Part shown: in pieces, positions 48,428-56,719 of the stretch | How positions within the stretch are numbered: position 1 is the first letter of the stretch | Layout of the letters: each line of letters opens with the position of its first letter | NCBI GenBank assembly: GCA_029237695.1 | Contig: JAQRGA010000042.1 | Location: forward strand, 248,001 to 312,000 | Direction: 5' to 3' | DNA: 64,000 nt | DNA from: Conchocele bisecta | Taxonomy: Eukaryota > Mollusca > Bivalvia > Lucinida > Thyasiridae | Made by a program: the position numbers and the translations under genes | The notes under the pieces: generated by a model | Seen by the model: the letters and a program-made list of their open reading frames with translations, nothing else | What the model was told of the DNA's origin: nothing | The model's database searches: none

Positions 48428-49228
48428 CTAAAGATTATCTTCGATAAACTTCACTGCATTTCTGAATATTTGGACTCCCTGACCATCTTTTGGAAGATGA
48501 CCTAATTCTTTTTTTCTAATCCAGTTTGGATGATTATATGGAGATAAAAATGCTTCTGGGTGAGGCATTAAACCGAAAATTCTGCCAGTTGTATTACAGA
48601 TACCTGCTATATTATTTATAGAACTATTTGGATTATAAGGAAATTTACTTGTAGGAATAAAGTTTTTATCAGCATAACGCATAGCAACTAAGTTATTATC
48701 TTCAATAAAGTTTATAGTCTTTTCGTCAGCAACAAATTTACCCTCGCCATGTCTTATTGGAACTTCTAAAGTTTTAATACCTTTTGTAAATACGCATGGA
48801 CATTTCTCCTCTATTTTTATATTTACCCAGTCATTTCTAAATAAGCCGCTGTCATTCCAATCAAGAGCAATAGATTGTTTGGGAAGTTTGGAACCTTTAA
48901 AATCAGGCAGTATTCCAAGTCGGGTTAATGTTTGAAATCCGTTACAGATACCAATAATAAGTTTTCCGCTATTTATAAAATTAATTAGTTCTTCTGTGAG
49001 GTTGTATTTTATTCTGTTTGCAAAAACAGTTCCGGCACCAATATGGTCGCCAAAAGAAAATCCTCCGATAAAGCTGAGAACATGGTAACTGTTCATCGAT
49101 ACTTTATTATTTAAGATATCATTTAAGTGGACTAAATTTACTTTAGCTCCGCAATAATCAAATGCTACTTTAGTTTCATTTTCACAATTGAGTCCAAATC
49201 CAGTAATTATTAATGCTTTTGCTTTCAT
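48428..49228 (-). CDS. purQ: phosphoribosylformylglycinamidine synthase, glutaminase subunit
   Basis: PurQ supplies ammonia from glutamine for the fourth step of purine synthesis. It is a class I glutamine amidotransferase. The N-terminal strand KALIITGFGLNCENET is typical, GGFSFGDHIGAGTVFA lies at 55-70, the nucleophile is C95 (GICNGFQTL), and the His-Glu pair is in GLMPHPEAF near 220. At 266 residues it is longer than the Bacillus type (about 227), as in several other phyla. It is near the AICAR formyltransferase but separated from it by recD2. PurL must be elsewhere. Confidence 0.93.
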   Translation of the reverse strand: MKAKALIITGFGLNCENETKVAFDYCGAKVNLVHLNDILNNKVSMNSYHVLSFIGGFSFGDHIGAGTVFANRIKYNLTEELINFINSGKLIIGICNGFQTLTRLGILPDFKGSKLPKQSIALDWNDSGLFRNDWVNIKIEEKCPCVFTKGIKTLEVPIRHGEGKFVADEKTINFIEDNNLVAMRYADKNFIPTSKFPYNPNSSINNIAGICNTTGRIFGLMPHPEAFLSPYNHPNWIRKKELGHLPKDGQGVQIFRNAVKFIEDNL

Positions 49229-49317
49229 AATAAAATTTTATATCATGTTAAATCATTAATTTGTTGAGCTTAGTTTAATATATGTTAAAAATAAATTGAA
49301 TAAATAATTATCATTAT

Positions 49318-51504
49318 TCATTTACCTAATCTATACAATAATCCTGAATGTCTTAATTTTGTTTGATAGTTACTTATAGCTATATGTAAAGCCTTTTTTG
49401 AACCTACAATAATCAAAAGCTTTTTAGCTCTTGTTATAGCTGTATATAATAAATTACGTTTGAGCATAATATGATGTGAAGTTAAAAATGGAATAATTAC
49501 TACAGGGAACTCACTCCCTTGTGATTTATGAATTGTAATTGCATAAGCCAGTGTCAGCTGATCTGATTCAATAAAGTTATATTCTATAATATTTGATTCA
49601 AAATTAACATAAATTTTCTTGTCATCTATATTAATTTCAGAAATGAAACCAATGTCGCCGTTAAAGATATTTTTATCATAATTATTACTTATTTGCATTA
49701 CCTTATCGCCTAGTTTAAAAAATCTGTTTGAATAGTTTACCTCTTCAGTTTTCATCTGATTTAACACAGATTGTAATTTTTTATTAAGAGATAATGTACC
49801 ACAAATACCTTTTATCATCGGAGCCAAAATTTGGATGTCTTTAAATGGATTAAATCCAAAACGGTTAGGAATTCTTTCAACTACCATTTTTAGTATTAGT
49901 TCAGATACTTTTTCAGGATCATCCTGTTCAATCCAGTAAAAATCACTATATTTATCCTTCTTATTATTTACTAAATTTATCATTCGACCTTCATTTACTG
50001 CGTGTGCAGTCGGTATAATCCTACTTTCTGAATTCTGGCGGTAAATATTAGTTAAATGGGTCACAGGACAGATATTAGATTTTATAATATCACCTAAAAC
50101 ATTACCAGGTCCTACTGATGGAAGCTGATCGACATCTCCAACTAAAATTACAGTTGTGCCTTCTTTTATTGCCTTGAATAAATTATAAGCTAAATTAAGA
50201 TCAAGCATTGATACTTCATCAAGAACAAGAAGGTCAATTTCTAGTTTCTTTTTATTGTTATGAACAAATATTTTATTAAGAGGATCCCATTTTAACAGGC
50301 GGTGGATAGTTGATGCTGGATAGTTTGTCGATTCGTGAATTCGTTTAGCAGCTCTACCTGTTGGTGCTGCCAAAGATATCTTTAATTTAAGTGCAATAGA
50401 TCGATTAATAATTTCTCCAATGGTTGTAGTTTTTCCTACTCCTGGTCCACCTGTAATAACTGATACTGCCTGCTGTGAACAATTATCTATGGCGTCTAAT
50501 TGTTCTTTATCAAATTTAGTTCTGTTTTTAGATTTATATTTAAGTCGCGAAATAAATTGTCCTTTATGACTGGATACTGACGATAGATGTTTAATTATCT
50601 GAGATAAAGCTACTTCTGAAATATATAACTGTCCATCATATATAAATTCTTCCTTCTGCCCGTTTGACGTGATTGTTTCTATATTTATTAATTCTTCTAT
50701 TCCAGCTAGTTGAATACTTTTTTTACTATGTTCTAAATCTATATTTAATAATTCTGCATTATATGCAAGAAAGTCACTTAGCGGATAACATACATGACCT
50801 GCTTGAGATAGCTGATTTAAACTATATTTAACACCTGCAATAAGACGTTTATCATCGGTATGATTTATCCCTAAATTTTCTGCAATCATATCTGCTTTAG
50901 AAAAACCTATTCCTCCGATTTTATCAGCAAGTAAATATGGATTATTTTTAACTATATTCAGAGCATGTTCACCAAGCACTTTATATATTTTTTTATAATA
51001 TGCTAAACTTATACCGAGACTTTGAAAATATATCATTATCTCTCTTTTTTCTAACTGTTCTTTCCATGATATTCTAATGGACTCAACAGTTTTTTTACCC
51101 AAACCTGGTATTTGCAGTAATCTTGCTGAATGGTTATTTAGTATATTAAGAGTATTTTCGTGAAAATGTGAAACAATTAATTTGGCACGTTTAGAGCCGA
51201 TTCCTGAAATTAATCCTGAGGCAAGATATTTTTCAATTCCGGATGCTGTAGCAGGTAAGGTATATTTAAAATTAGTGACTTTAAACTGAGTGCCATAATC
51301 ATGATGTTCTTCCCACTCTCCTTTTGCCGTAATACCCTGACCCTCAAAAGCGCCACCAAGCGAACCTGTAAGTGTCAGGGATTTATTATTAACATCTTTT
51401 ATTTTTATTACAGAGTAAGTTTCATCATCATTGACATACAGTATTTTGTATATCTCACCCGAAATCTCAACTTGACCTGTATTTGAATTTGTTAAATTAT
51501 CCAT
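49318..51504 (-). CDS. recD2: RecD2-type helicase
   Basis: RecD2 is a 5' to 3' superfamily 1 DNA helicase found in bacteria without RecBC. It has an OB-like N-terminus (VEISGEIYKILYVNDDETYSVIKIKD) and tandem helix-hairpin-helix motifs (GIGSKRAKLIVSHF near 98, IPGLGKKTVESI near 129). The motor has Walker A SVITGGPGVGKTTT near 345, LLVLDEVSMLD (motif II), LVGDVDQLPSVGPGNVLGD (motif III), and ITIHKSQGSEFPVVI (motif V) near 655. At 728 residues it is full length. It lies between purQ and the AICAR formyltransferase in the same direction. Confidence 0.93.
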   Translation of the reverse strand: MDNLTNSNTGQVEISGEIYKILYVNDDETYSVIKIKDVNNKSLTLTGSLGGAFEGQGITAKGEWEEHHDYGTQFKVTNFKYTLPATASGIEKYLASGLISGIGSKRAKLIVSHFHENTLNILNNHSARLLQIPGLGKKTVESIRISWKEQLEKREIMIYFQSLGISLAYYKKIYKVLGEHALNIVKNNPYLLADKIGGIGFSKADMIAENLGINHTDDKRLIAGVKYSLNQLSQAGHVCYPLSDFLAYNAELLNIDLEHSKKSIQLAGIEELINIETITSNGQKEEFIYDGQLYISEVALSQIIKHLSSVSSHKGQFISRLKYKSKNRTKFDKEQLDAIDNCSQQAVSVITGGPGVGKTTTIGEIINRSIALKLKISLAAPTGRAAKRIHESTNYPASTIHRLLKWDPLNKIFVHNNKKKLEIDLLVLDEVSMLDLNLAYNLFKAIKEGTTVILVGDVDQLPSVGPGNVLGDIIKSNICPVTHLTNIYRQNSESRIIPTAHAVNEGRMINLVNNKKDKYSDFYWIEQDDPEKVSELILKMVVERIPNRFGFNPFKDIQILAPMIKGICGTLSLNKKLQSVLNQMKTEEVNYSNRFFKLGDKVMQISNNYDKNIFNGDIGFISEINIDDKKIYVNFESNIIEYNFIESDQLTLAYAITIHKSQGSEFPVVIIPFLTSHHIMLKRNLLYTAITRAKKLLIIVGSKKALHIAISNYQTKLRHSGLLYRLGK

Positions 51505-51574
51505 AAATCATAAATAAATAGTTTGAACCTGCTGCCAATAAAAATATTTTTTTAAGATAGTAACCATGACTAAA

Positions 51575-52699
51575 TCAATGATGTGAAAAAACTCTTTCAG
51601 GTGCATGTACAATCGCAACGCCAAGTTCATTTGCTCTTTTTATGACATCTGCATCTTTGAGTGAACCTGCAGGTGAAATAACAGCAGTAATCCCAGAGTT
51701 GGCTGCAACTTCTACTGCATCAAAAAATGGAAAGAAACCGTCACTTGACATGACAGAGTTTTGCATTGTTTCTTTGCCTTCGTATTTTTGTCTATATTTC
51801 CAAATGGCCTGTTCAACTGCACCAACTCTATCCTGTTCTCCTGTTCCCACTGCTAAAGTCTGCCCATTTTTCATGATAACAACTCCGTTGGAACGGACAT
51901 TTAAATTTATATACCATGCTGCCAGAAGATCTTTCAGTTGTTTTTCAGTTGCTGTAATTTTAGATGTTTGTCTACCTATAAACTTATTTTCAGCAGTAGC
52001 CGGAGATAAGTCATCTATTCCTTTAATGTTTGTTAGTAATGGTTCTGCAATAATTAGTGAGCCGTCAGCAAGTACTTTTATTGTCTGGTTTTGTTTGCCT
52101 GAATCGCCGACATATTTGGGAAGTTTGTTTAAATTACCACACTGTAAAACTCTAATATGCCTATTTAGTTTGAATTTTTTTGAATCATTAAATATTGCTA
52201 AAGCTTCATCTGTAATAGAAGGTGCCGCAACACACTCAATAAAACTACCCATTATTTCAGTTGCTGTTTCTCTGTTGAGTTCAATATTAAATGCGACAGC
52301 ACTGCCGAATGCTGCACGAGGATCGCAGTCTCTCGCTTTTATATATACATCTTTAAGAGATTCATGATAACCGGCAACTGCTACTCCGCATGGATTTACA
52401 TGTTTCATTGCGGCGCAGGCAGGTGTTTCAAAAAATTTTAGAATGTTTAAAGCATATGAAATATCTTCAAGATTTGTCTGTGATAATCCACTTTTACCTG
52501 TTTTTAATATTTTCATGTCACCTATAGGTGTACTAACTGACATAGGTTTATAATATGCGGCAGGCTGGTGAGGATTTGTTCCGTATCTAAGATCTTCTAC
52601 TTTTTGATAATTGATACCGTTGATTTCAATAGTATCATCAAATGAACCTACATTTTTACTCAAATAACTTTTTCTTGATATAGAGTTATTTTCTGACAT
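51575..52699 (-). CDS. purH: free-standing AICAR formyltransferase (PurH C-terminal domain homologue)
   Basis: The enzyme transfers a formyl group from 10-formyl-tetrahydrofolate to AICAR late in purine synthesis. The 374 residues contain only the formyltransferase part. DLRYGTNPHQPAAYY (substrate-binding), AAMKHVNPCGVAVA (the KHxNPCG catalytic motif with Lys and His), and DCDPRAAFGSAVAFN are present, and SDGFFPFFDAVEVAANSGITAVISPAGSLKDADVI lies near the C-terminus. The N-terminal MGS-like IMP cyclohydrolase domain of ordinary PurH (about 200 residues) is absent, so ring closure must come from another protein. A GGAG site precedes the ATG. Confidence 0.9.
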   Translation of the reverse strand: MSENNSISRKSYLSKNVGSFDDTIEINGINYQKVEDLRYGTNPHQPAAYYKPMSVSTPIGDMKILKTGKSGLSQTNLEDISYALNILKFFETPACAAMKHVNPCGVAVAGYHESLKDVYIKARDCDPRAAFGSAVAFNIELNRETATEIMGSFIECVAAPSITDEALAIFNDSKKFKLNRHIRVLQCGNLNKLPKYVGDSGKQNQTIKVLADGSLIIAEPLLTNIKGIDDLSPATAENKFIGRQTSKITATEKQLKDLLAAWYINLNVRSNGVVIMKNGQTLAVGTGEQDRVGAVEQAIWKYRQKYEGKETMQNSVMSSDGFFPFFDAVEVAANSGITAVISPAGSLKDADVIKRANELGVAIVHAPERVFSHH

Positions 52700-52879
52700 T
52701 TTTGTATATCTCCAAATAGATTGACAAATCAGTTACTAAGCTATAATTTACGACATAATACTTAAATTAAAAATAATTTGATTCAAAGATTAAAGTTATT
52801 TTCTTCTTTAAGCTGTCTCTAAATTTAAAGCATATAATTATTTCTTAAAATATAAAACTTAATACTTAAGACTATTATT

Positions 52880-53149
52880 ATGACTGATCACCTCACAGAA
52901 GAAAAAAGAAGCTGGAATACTTCCAGGCAAACCTGATATAGTTCTAAAAAAGTATAAGACTGTAATTTTAATACACGGATGCTTCTGGCATAGGCATGAA
53001 AACTGTAAAAAAGCATCAACCCCAGAAATTAGAACTGAATGGTGGCAGGCCAAACTTGAAAGGAATATTGAAAACGATAAAAAAAATCAGCATGAACTAA
53101 AAGAGCTAGGCTGGAAAATAATCATAATCTGGGAATGTGAATTAAAAAT
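52880..53149 (+). pseudogene. vsr: broken very-short-patch-repair endonuclease (vsr)
   Basis: The ATG at 52880 starts MTDHLTEEKRSWNTS, the normal Vsr opening. The frame then shifts to LPGKPDIVLKKYKTVILIHG, CFWHRHENC, EWWQAKLERNIENDK and ELGWKIIIIWECEL, which are the core motifs of Vsr (PGKPDI with the catalytic Asp, HGCFWH, WECEL). About 35-40 residues between the opening and LPGKPDI are deleted, with a frameshift, so the first catalytic region is lost. Vsr corrects T:G mismatches made by deamination of 5-methylcytosine and usually accompanies a C5 methyltransferase, here the broken gene directly opposite. Confidence 0.85.
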
Positions 53150-53171
53150 ATTGATTTGTTACAGCAGGTTA

Positions 53172-53340
53172 TTGCCAAATTTTCTTGACAAACTTTTGTT
53201 GTTAAAATTTCTTCTGATGGTATTTTTAAATTAAAAATAATATCTTTATTGAGAAAAAAATCAGGATAATTTTTGTGTATATCAATTGGTATAGGAATAT
53301 ATATTTCATTTATATTGCGTTTTCTTCCACCTGCATTCCA
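53172..53340 (-). pseudogene. C-terminal fragment of a type II restriction endonuclease
   Basis: On the minus strand the frame AGGRKRNINEIYIPIPIDIHKN, followed by YPDFFLNKD, KIPSEEILTTKVCQENLAI, resembles the C-terminal DNA-binding part of NgoFVII-type restriction enzymes (EVYIPIP, YPDFF, KVCQ). It starts exactly where the methyltransferase similarity stops, so a deletion has fused the two. Only about 55 residues remain, and the nuclease domain is absent. The family assignment is from memory of the motif pattern. Confidence 0.5.
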
Positions 53341-54060
53341 TCGAATTTAAAACTTTATGAAAAATATTATATTTGGCATTTTCTATTTTTTTTATAAGTT
53401 CGAATGTTCTTTTTTTATCATGTTTTTCTAAATTTTTAACATTTTCTAAAAGAAATGTTTTAGGTTTTTTATTTAGTAAAATATCTTCAATTATTAAAAA
53501 ATAAATTTCTACTACCTTTTTTGTCATTGAAACCATGTCTATAGCCGGCAATAGAAAATGCCTGGCATGGAAAGCCTGCACATAGAATGTTATGTTCAGG
53601 TATTTTTTTAGGTTTTATTAAATTAATATCTCCAGAGGGTACTTCTTCAAAATTGGCTTCATATGTTTTTTTGTGCATATTTATCGCATTCAGAAGAAAA
53701 TAAGCATTTCCATCCAAGATTTTGAAATGCAATTCTAAATCCTTCTATTCCTGCAAATAAATCTATAAAAGTAAATTTTGTATTTTTAGGCTTAGAAAAT
53801 GGAATGTTATTATATGTTATATTCAAGTTTGGATGATATAAAGTACGTTGTTCTTATACAGAAGATTTTGAATATTTCATACTATTAGTCAATAATTCAA
53901 AACATTTATCTATAATATTTTTCTCTAAAAAAGGATAGTTAATTTTAAAATTTTGTAGCCAATGAGTTATTGCTGCATGATATTCTGAATTATCATAAAA
54001 GTTAGGATATTCTATCTTTATAAAATCATCAATTTTTTGTTTCGCTTCAGTAAATTTCAT
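53340..54060 (-). pseudogene. broken DNA (cytosine-5)-methyltransferase
   Basis: The frame starts at ATG 54060 (MKFTEAKQKIDDFIKIEYP). It meets a TAA at 53854-53856 and continues in the same frame (EQRTLYHPNLNITYNN) into motif I (FIDLFAGIEGFRIAFQNLGW). It shifts at a T7 run (53666-53672 on the plus strand) into KTYEANFEEVPSGDI and motif IV with the catalytic cysteine (GFPCQAFSIAGYRHGF). It shifts again at an A6 run (53496-53501) into LIIEDILLNKKPKTFLLENVKNL (motif VI, ENV) and ends at KVLNS. Motifs VIII-X and the target-recognition domain are missing. It was a C5-methylating modification enzyme and is now inactive. Confidence 0.85.
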
Positions 54061-54075
54061 CGCTGATATTCTTTA

Positions 54076-54278
54076 TTAAATATTTTTAAATAATTCTGAG
54101 TGTTCTATGGATAGAACATTAGCAATTTTCTGTATGTTTTCAAGTGCTATATTCCTTTCGCTTTTTTCCACCAGAAGAGAGGTTTATTCTATGTAAAACT
54201 GTTTTTATAGACTAATTGTTCCTAAGATATACTGATATTTTCTCTAAGTCTTTTTATCTTAATATTATAAATAGTCAC
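54076..54278 (-). pseudogene. broken XRE-type (controller-like) regulator
   Basis: The minus-strand frame opens with GTG at 54278 and reads IKIKRLRENISIS, stop, EQLVYK. After a frameshift it reads ERNIALENIQKIANVLSIEHSELFKNI and ends 15 bases before the methyltransferase ATG. The pattern is that of a small lambda-repressor-like helix-turn-helix protein (RLRE...S-x-EQL...ERNI-LENI-KIA-L-SEL). Such controller genes commonly precede type II methyltransferases and time endonuclease expression. At least two stops and one frameshift disable it. Confidence 0.6.
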
Positions 54279-56074
54279 CTGAAAAAACTATGTACTGTTT
54301 GATATTGATCTAATGTTATTTTTAACCCATCTTTTTTTTGCACTGCCGAATTTTATACTTCACAGTGCTCAGTATGAATATCACAGTTTGTTATATTCTG
54401 TTTAGTTTTAGGCTGTCCCAGTACAGGAGTCTGATATTTTTGCCTTTTTGATCCTTTTTATGAGTTTGATTACCTTCACTTTTTAGAGCTCCTATGTATC
54501 TATAGTTTATATAGTAAATTTCTGAGTTTGTTATATAAAAAAAGATAAAACTAAGCATATTGTATTAGATATTTATAGTAATGGGTTATATAATAAATTT
54601 TAATATCTTATTCAAAATAAAGTAATAAAAATAGGGAAACAGTGTGCTTTTCTTAAAATAATATTATGATACATATAATAATATTTAACTAATTTAGATT
54701 ATAAAGCATTTTATAAAATACCTAAGTTCTTTTTTAAAGATAGATATGAAGCATTACTATTGATTTTGAAAACAAAAAATGACGATGGTATGTAAAAAAA
54801 TAAGCAAAATCTAAAATGATGTTCTACCATAGTGGTAAATAAAAAAATATTGAATTAAATAAGCAGAAAAATAAATATATTTTAAACTCTGATGTTAGAA
54901 AATATTATGTTTTGATTGAGCATGAAAAATTGATAGAGATTTTGACTTTTTAAGTTTTCAATTTAGAAAAGAATAAATAATGATTATAAAAAAAATTGTT
55001 CTAAAATTTCCTAAACGCATTGCAGTACGTCTTTATAAGGCGGGATATGGCGGGAATAAATTTAAAGAAGGAAACCCTATTCATGATTGTGTTTCATTGT
55101 ATGTGAAGCAATGAATTAGATGGGTTAAAATGATTGATAGCAAAAAGACTTAAATATGGAAAAATAAAGCTGTGTACACTTAATGCGAAGCTTGGACAGA
55201 CTTTATGTGTTGACGGATCGGGTGCCATCACTATCGGAGATATCACCATATTAGAACATAACTGTGGACAGGGATCTACTTTGGCAATAACATACCATTG
55301 TTTTGGAGGTTCATCTACTATGATGTGCCTAATAGAGCTGGGTATATCCCCGTAGGTTGGGGTAATTCCTATTGTTCTGTGGGTGGTGGTGATAAAACGG
55401 ACCAGTAGTTTAAAACTGGTGAGTGTTCGACGGATAGTCAACACGTGACTCAGTCAGAGATCACCGGAATCTGTTCGACAGGCTTTTTTGGGGGGGTAAC
55501 CTAATATCTATTTCCACTATGAGAGTGATACAGAATGAATAATTATAGGTATTCTATACTAGATATTTAATGGTAAAGCTATTAAAAAATATTAATGAGT
55601 TTACATTAATTAATTACAATCATTTCCAGTCTGTGCCAATCTATTTTGGAGTTAACAAAAAGGTCGGCAGCACCGCAGCTGGGTCATGGTTATAATGGAC
55701 GAGGCAAAGATCAGGGACTAAACCTATTCTCGCAGATTTTAACCAATGCATAATATGAGAATCATTTATGATAAAGTATTGTTAAAATGGAATTAATAAA
55801 CTGGTTGGCTATCTAATTTAAACGCATCCCTAAAAGAAAAAGAAGTGAAAAACTCTGAAAAAAGAATTACTCTCATAGCTTTTTACATACTAAAAGGCTT
55901 TGGAAAAATAAGCTTGTAATCTTTTTTAGGTACTTTAAATAAATATAAATACAGCAGGTAAAGTAATAAAATGGTAAAAATAGTAAATAATAATGGAGTA
56001 GTTCCAAAATTATAAAGCTTTGTCTAAATAAAGATTGGTTCAATATTTTCAAAACTTAAAATTTAAAACAAACT
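54279..56074. other. 1.8-kb region without an intact gene
   Basis: No intact gene is credible here. Minus-strand reading near 54330-54480 gives TPVLGQPKTKQN and HTEHCEVYKIRQC, weakly like the zinc-binding N-terminus of an IS66 transposase. Plus-strand stretches near 54715-54790 (KIPKFFFKDRYEALLLILK) and 54880-54950 (SDVRKYYVLIEHEKLIEIL) look like coding debris. From 54979 a 44-codon frame with a weak ribosome-binding site reads MIIKKIVLKFPKRIAVRLY and stops. Bases 55020-55500 and 55630-55760 are clearly richer in G and C than their surroundings, with several short inverted repeats. Beyond 55760 I see nothing. Confidence 0.4.
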
Positions 56075-56719
56075 ATGCTAAAAGGAAAATTTATTACCTT
56101 TGAAGGACTTGAGGGTTCAGGTAAAACAACACAGATAAAAATGTTGCAGAATTTATTAGAAAAGAATGGATATAATTGTGTCTGTACTAGAGAACCGGGT
56201 GGAACAAAAGTTGGCGAAATATTAAGAGATATCTTAAAAGATAGATCTCTAAACGGTAAGTTATCTGTTCAGACAGAAACATTGCTACTCCAAACTGCAA
56301 GAGCTCAGAATGTTTACGAAGTTATTAAGCCTGCTTTGATGAAAGGTAAGTTTGTTTTATGCGATAGATATTCAGATTCTTCTACTGCATATCAGGGAAT
56401 TGGAAGAGGAGTTAAAAAAAGTATTATTGAATATTTAAATAATTTTTCAACTTCAGGTCTTATACCAGATTTAACTTTTTTACTTGATCTCTCTCCAGCC
56501 AAAGGATTAAAACGTGCACATGATAGAGAAAATGGTGAGGTGAAAGATAGATGGGAAGAGCAGCAGATAGGTTTCCACGAGAAAATAAGAAGAGCCTTTT
56601 TAACAATGGCGGAAGAAAATAAAAACCGCTATAGAGTTGTATCAGGTTCAGATGAGATAAAAAAAATACATTCAAATATTGTATCAATTATACAGAGTGA
56701 ATATGGAATCTTTAAATAA
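56075..56719 (+). CDS. tmk: thymidylate kinase
   Basis: Tmk phosphorylates dTMP to dTDP. The P-loop is FEGLEGSGKTTQ (Walker A at 14-18), CTREPGGTKVGEILRDIL lies near 38, and the DR(Y/H) motif is in LCDRYSDSSTAYQGIGRG near 95. FLLDLSPAKGLKRA lies near 138, followed by a LID region (RENGEVKDRWEEQ). At 214 residues it is full length. It overlaps holB by 17 bases, a pairing seen in many bacteria. Confidence 0.95.
   Translation: MLKGKFITFEGLEGSGKTTQIKMLQNLLEKNGYNCVCTREPGGTKVGEILRDILKDRSLNGKLSVQTETLLLQTARAQNVYEVIKPALMKGKFVLCDRYSDSSTAYQGIGRGVKKSIIEYLNNFSTSGLIPDLTFLLDLSPAKGLKRAHDRENGEVKDRWEEQQIGFHEKIRRAFLTMAEENKNRYRVVSGSDEIKKIHSNIVSIIQSEYGIFK

Noticed and set aside
51642..52367. 241-codon open frame on the plus strand
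   Set aside because: It lies entirely opposite the AICAR formyltransferase gene, whose motifs are unmistakable. The antisense frame has no ribosome-binding site or recognisable domain.
53854..54060. Separate 68-residue gene before the methyltransferase
   Set aside because: The same frame continues after the TAA directly into methyltransferase motif I, so this is the N-terminal part of the broken methyltransferase, not an independent gene.
55094..55444. 116-codon minus-strand frame in the GC-richer island
   Set aside because: It has no ribosome-binding site, no recognisable domain, and odd Pro/Thr/Ile composition. The opposite strand has equally protein-like pieces, so neither is credible as an intact gene.
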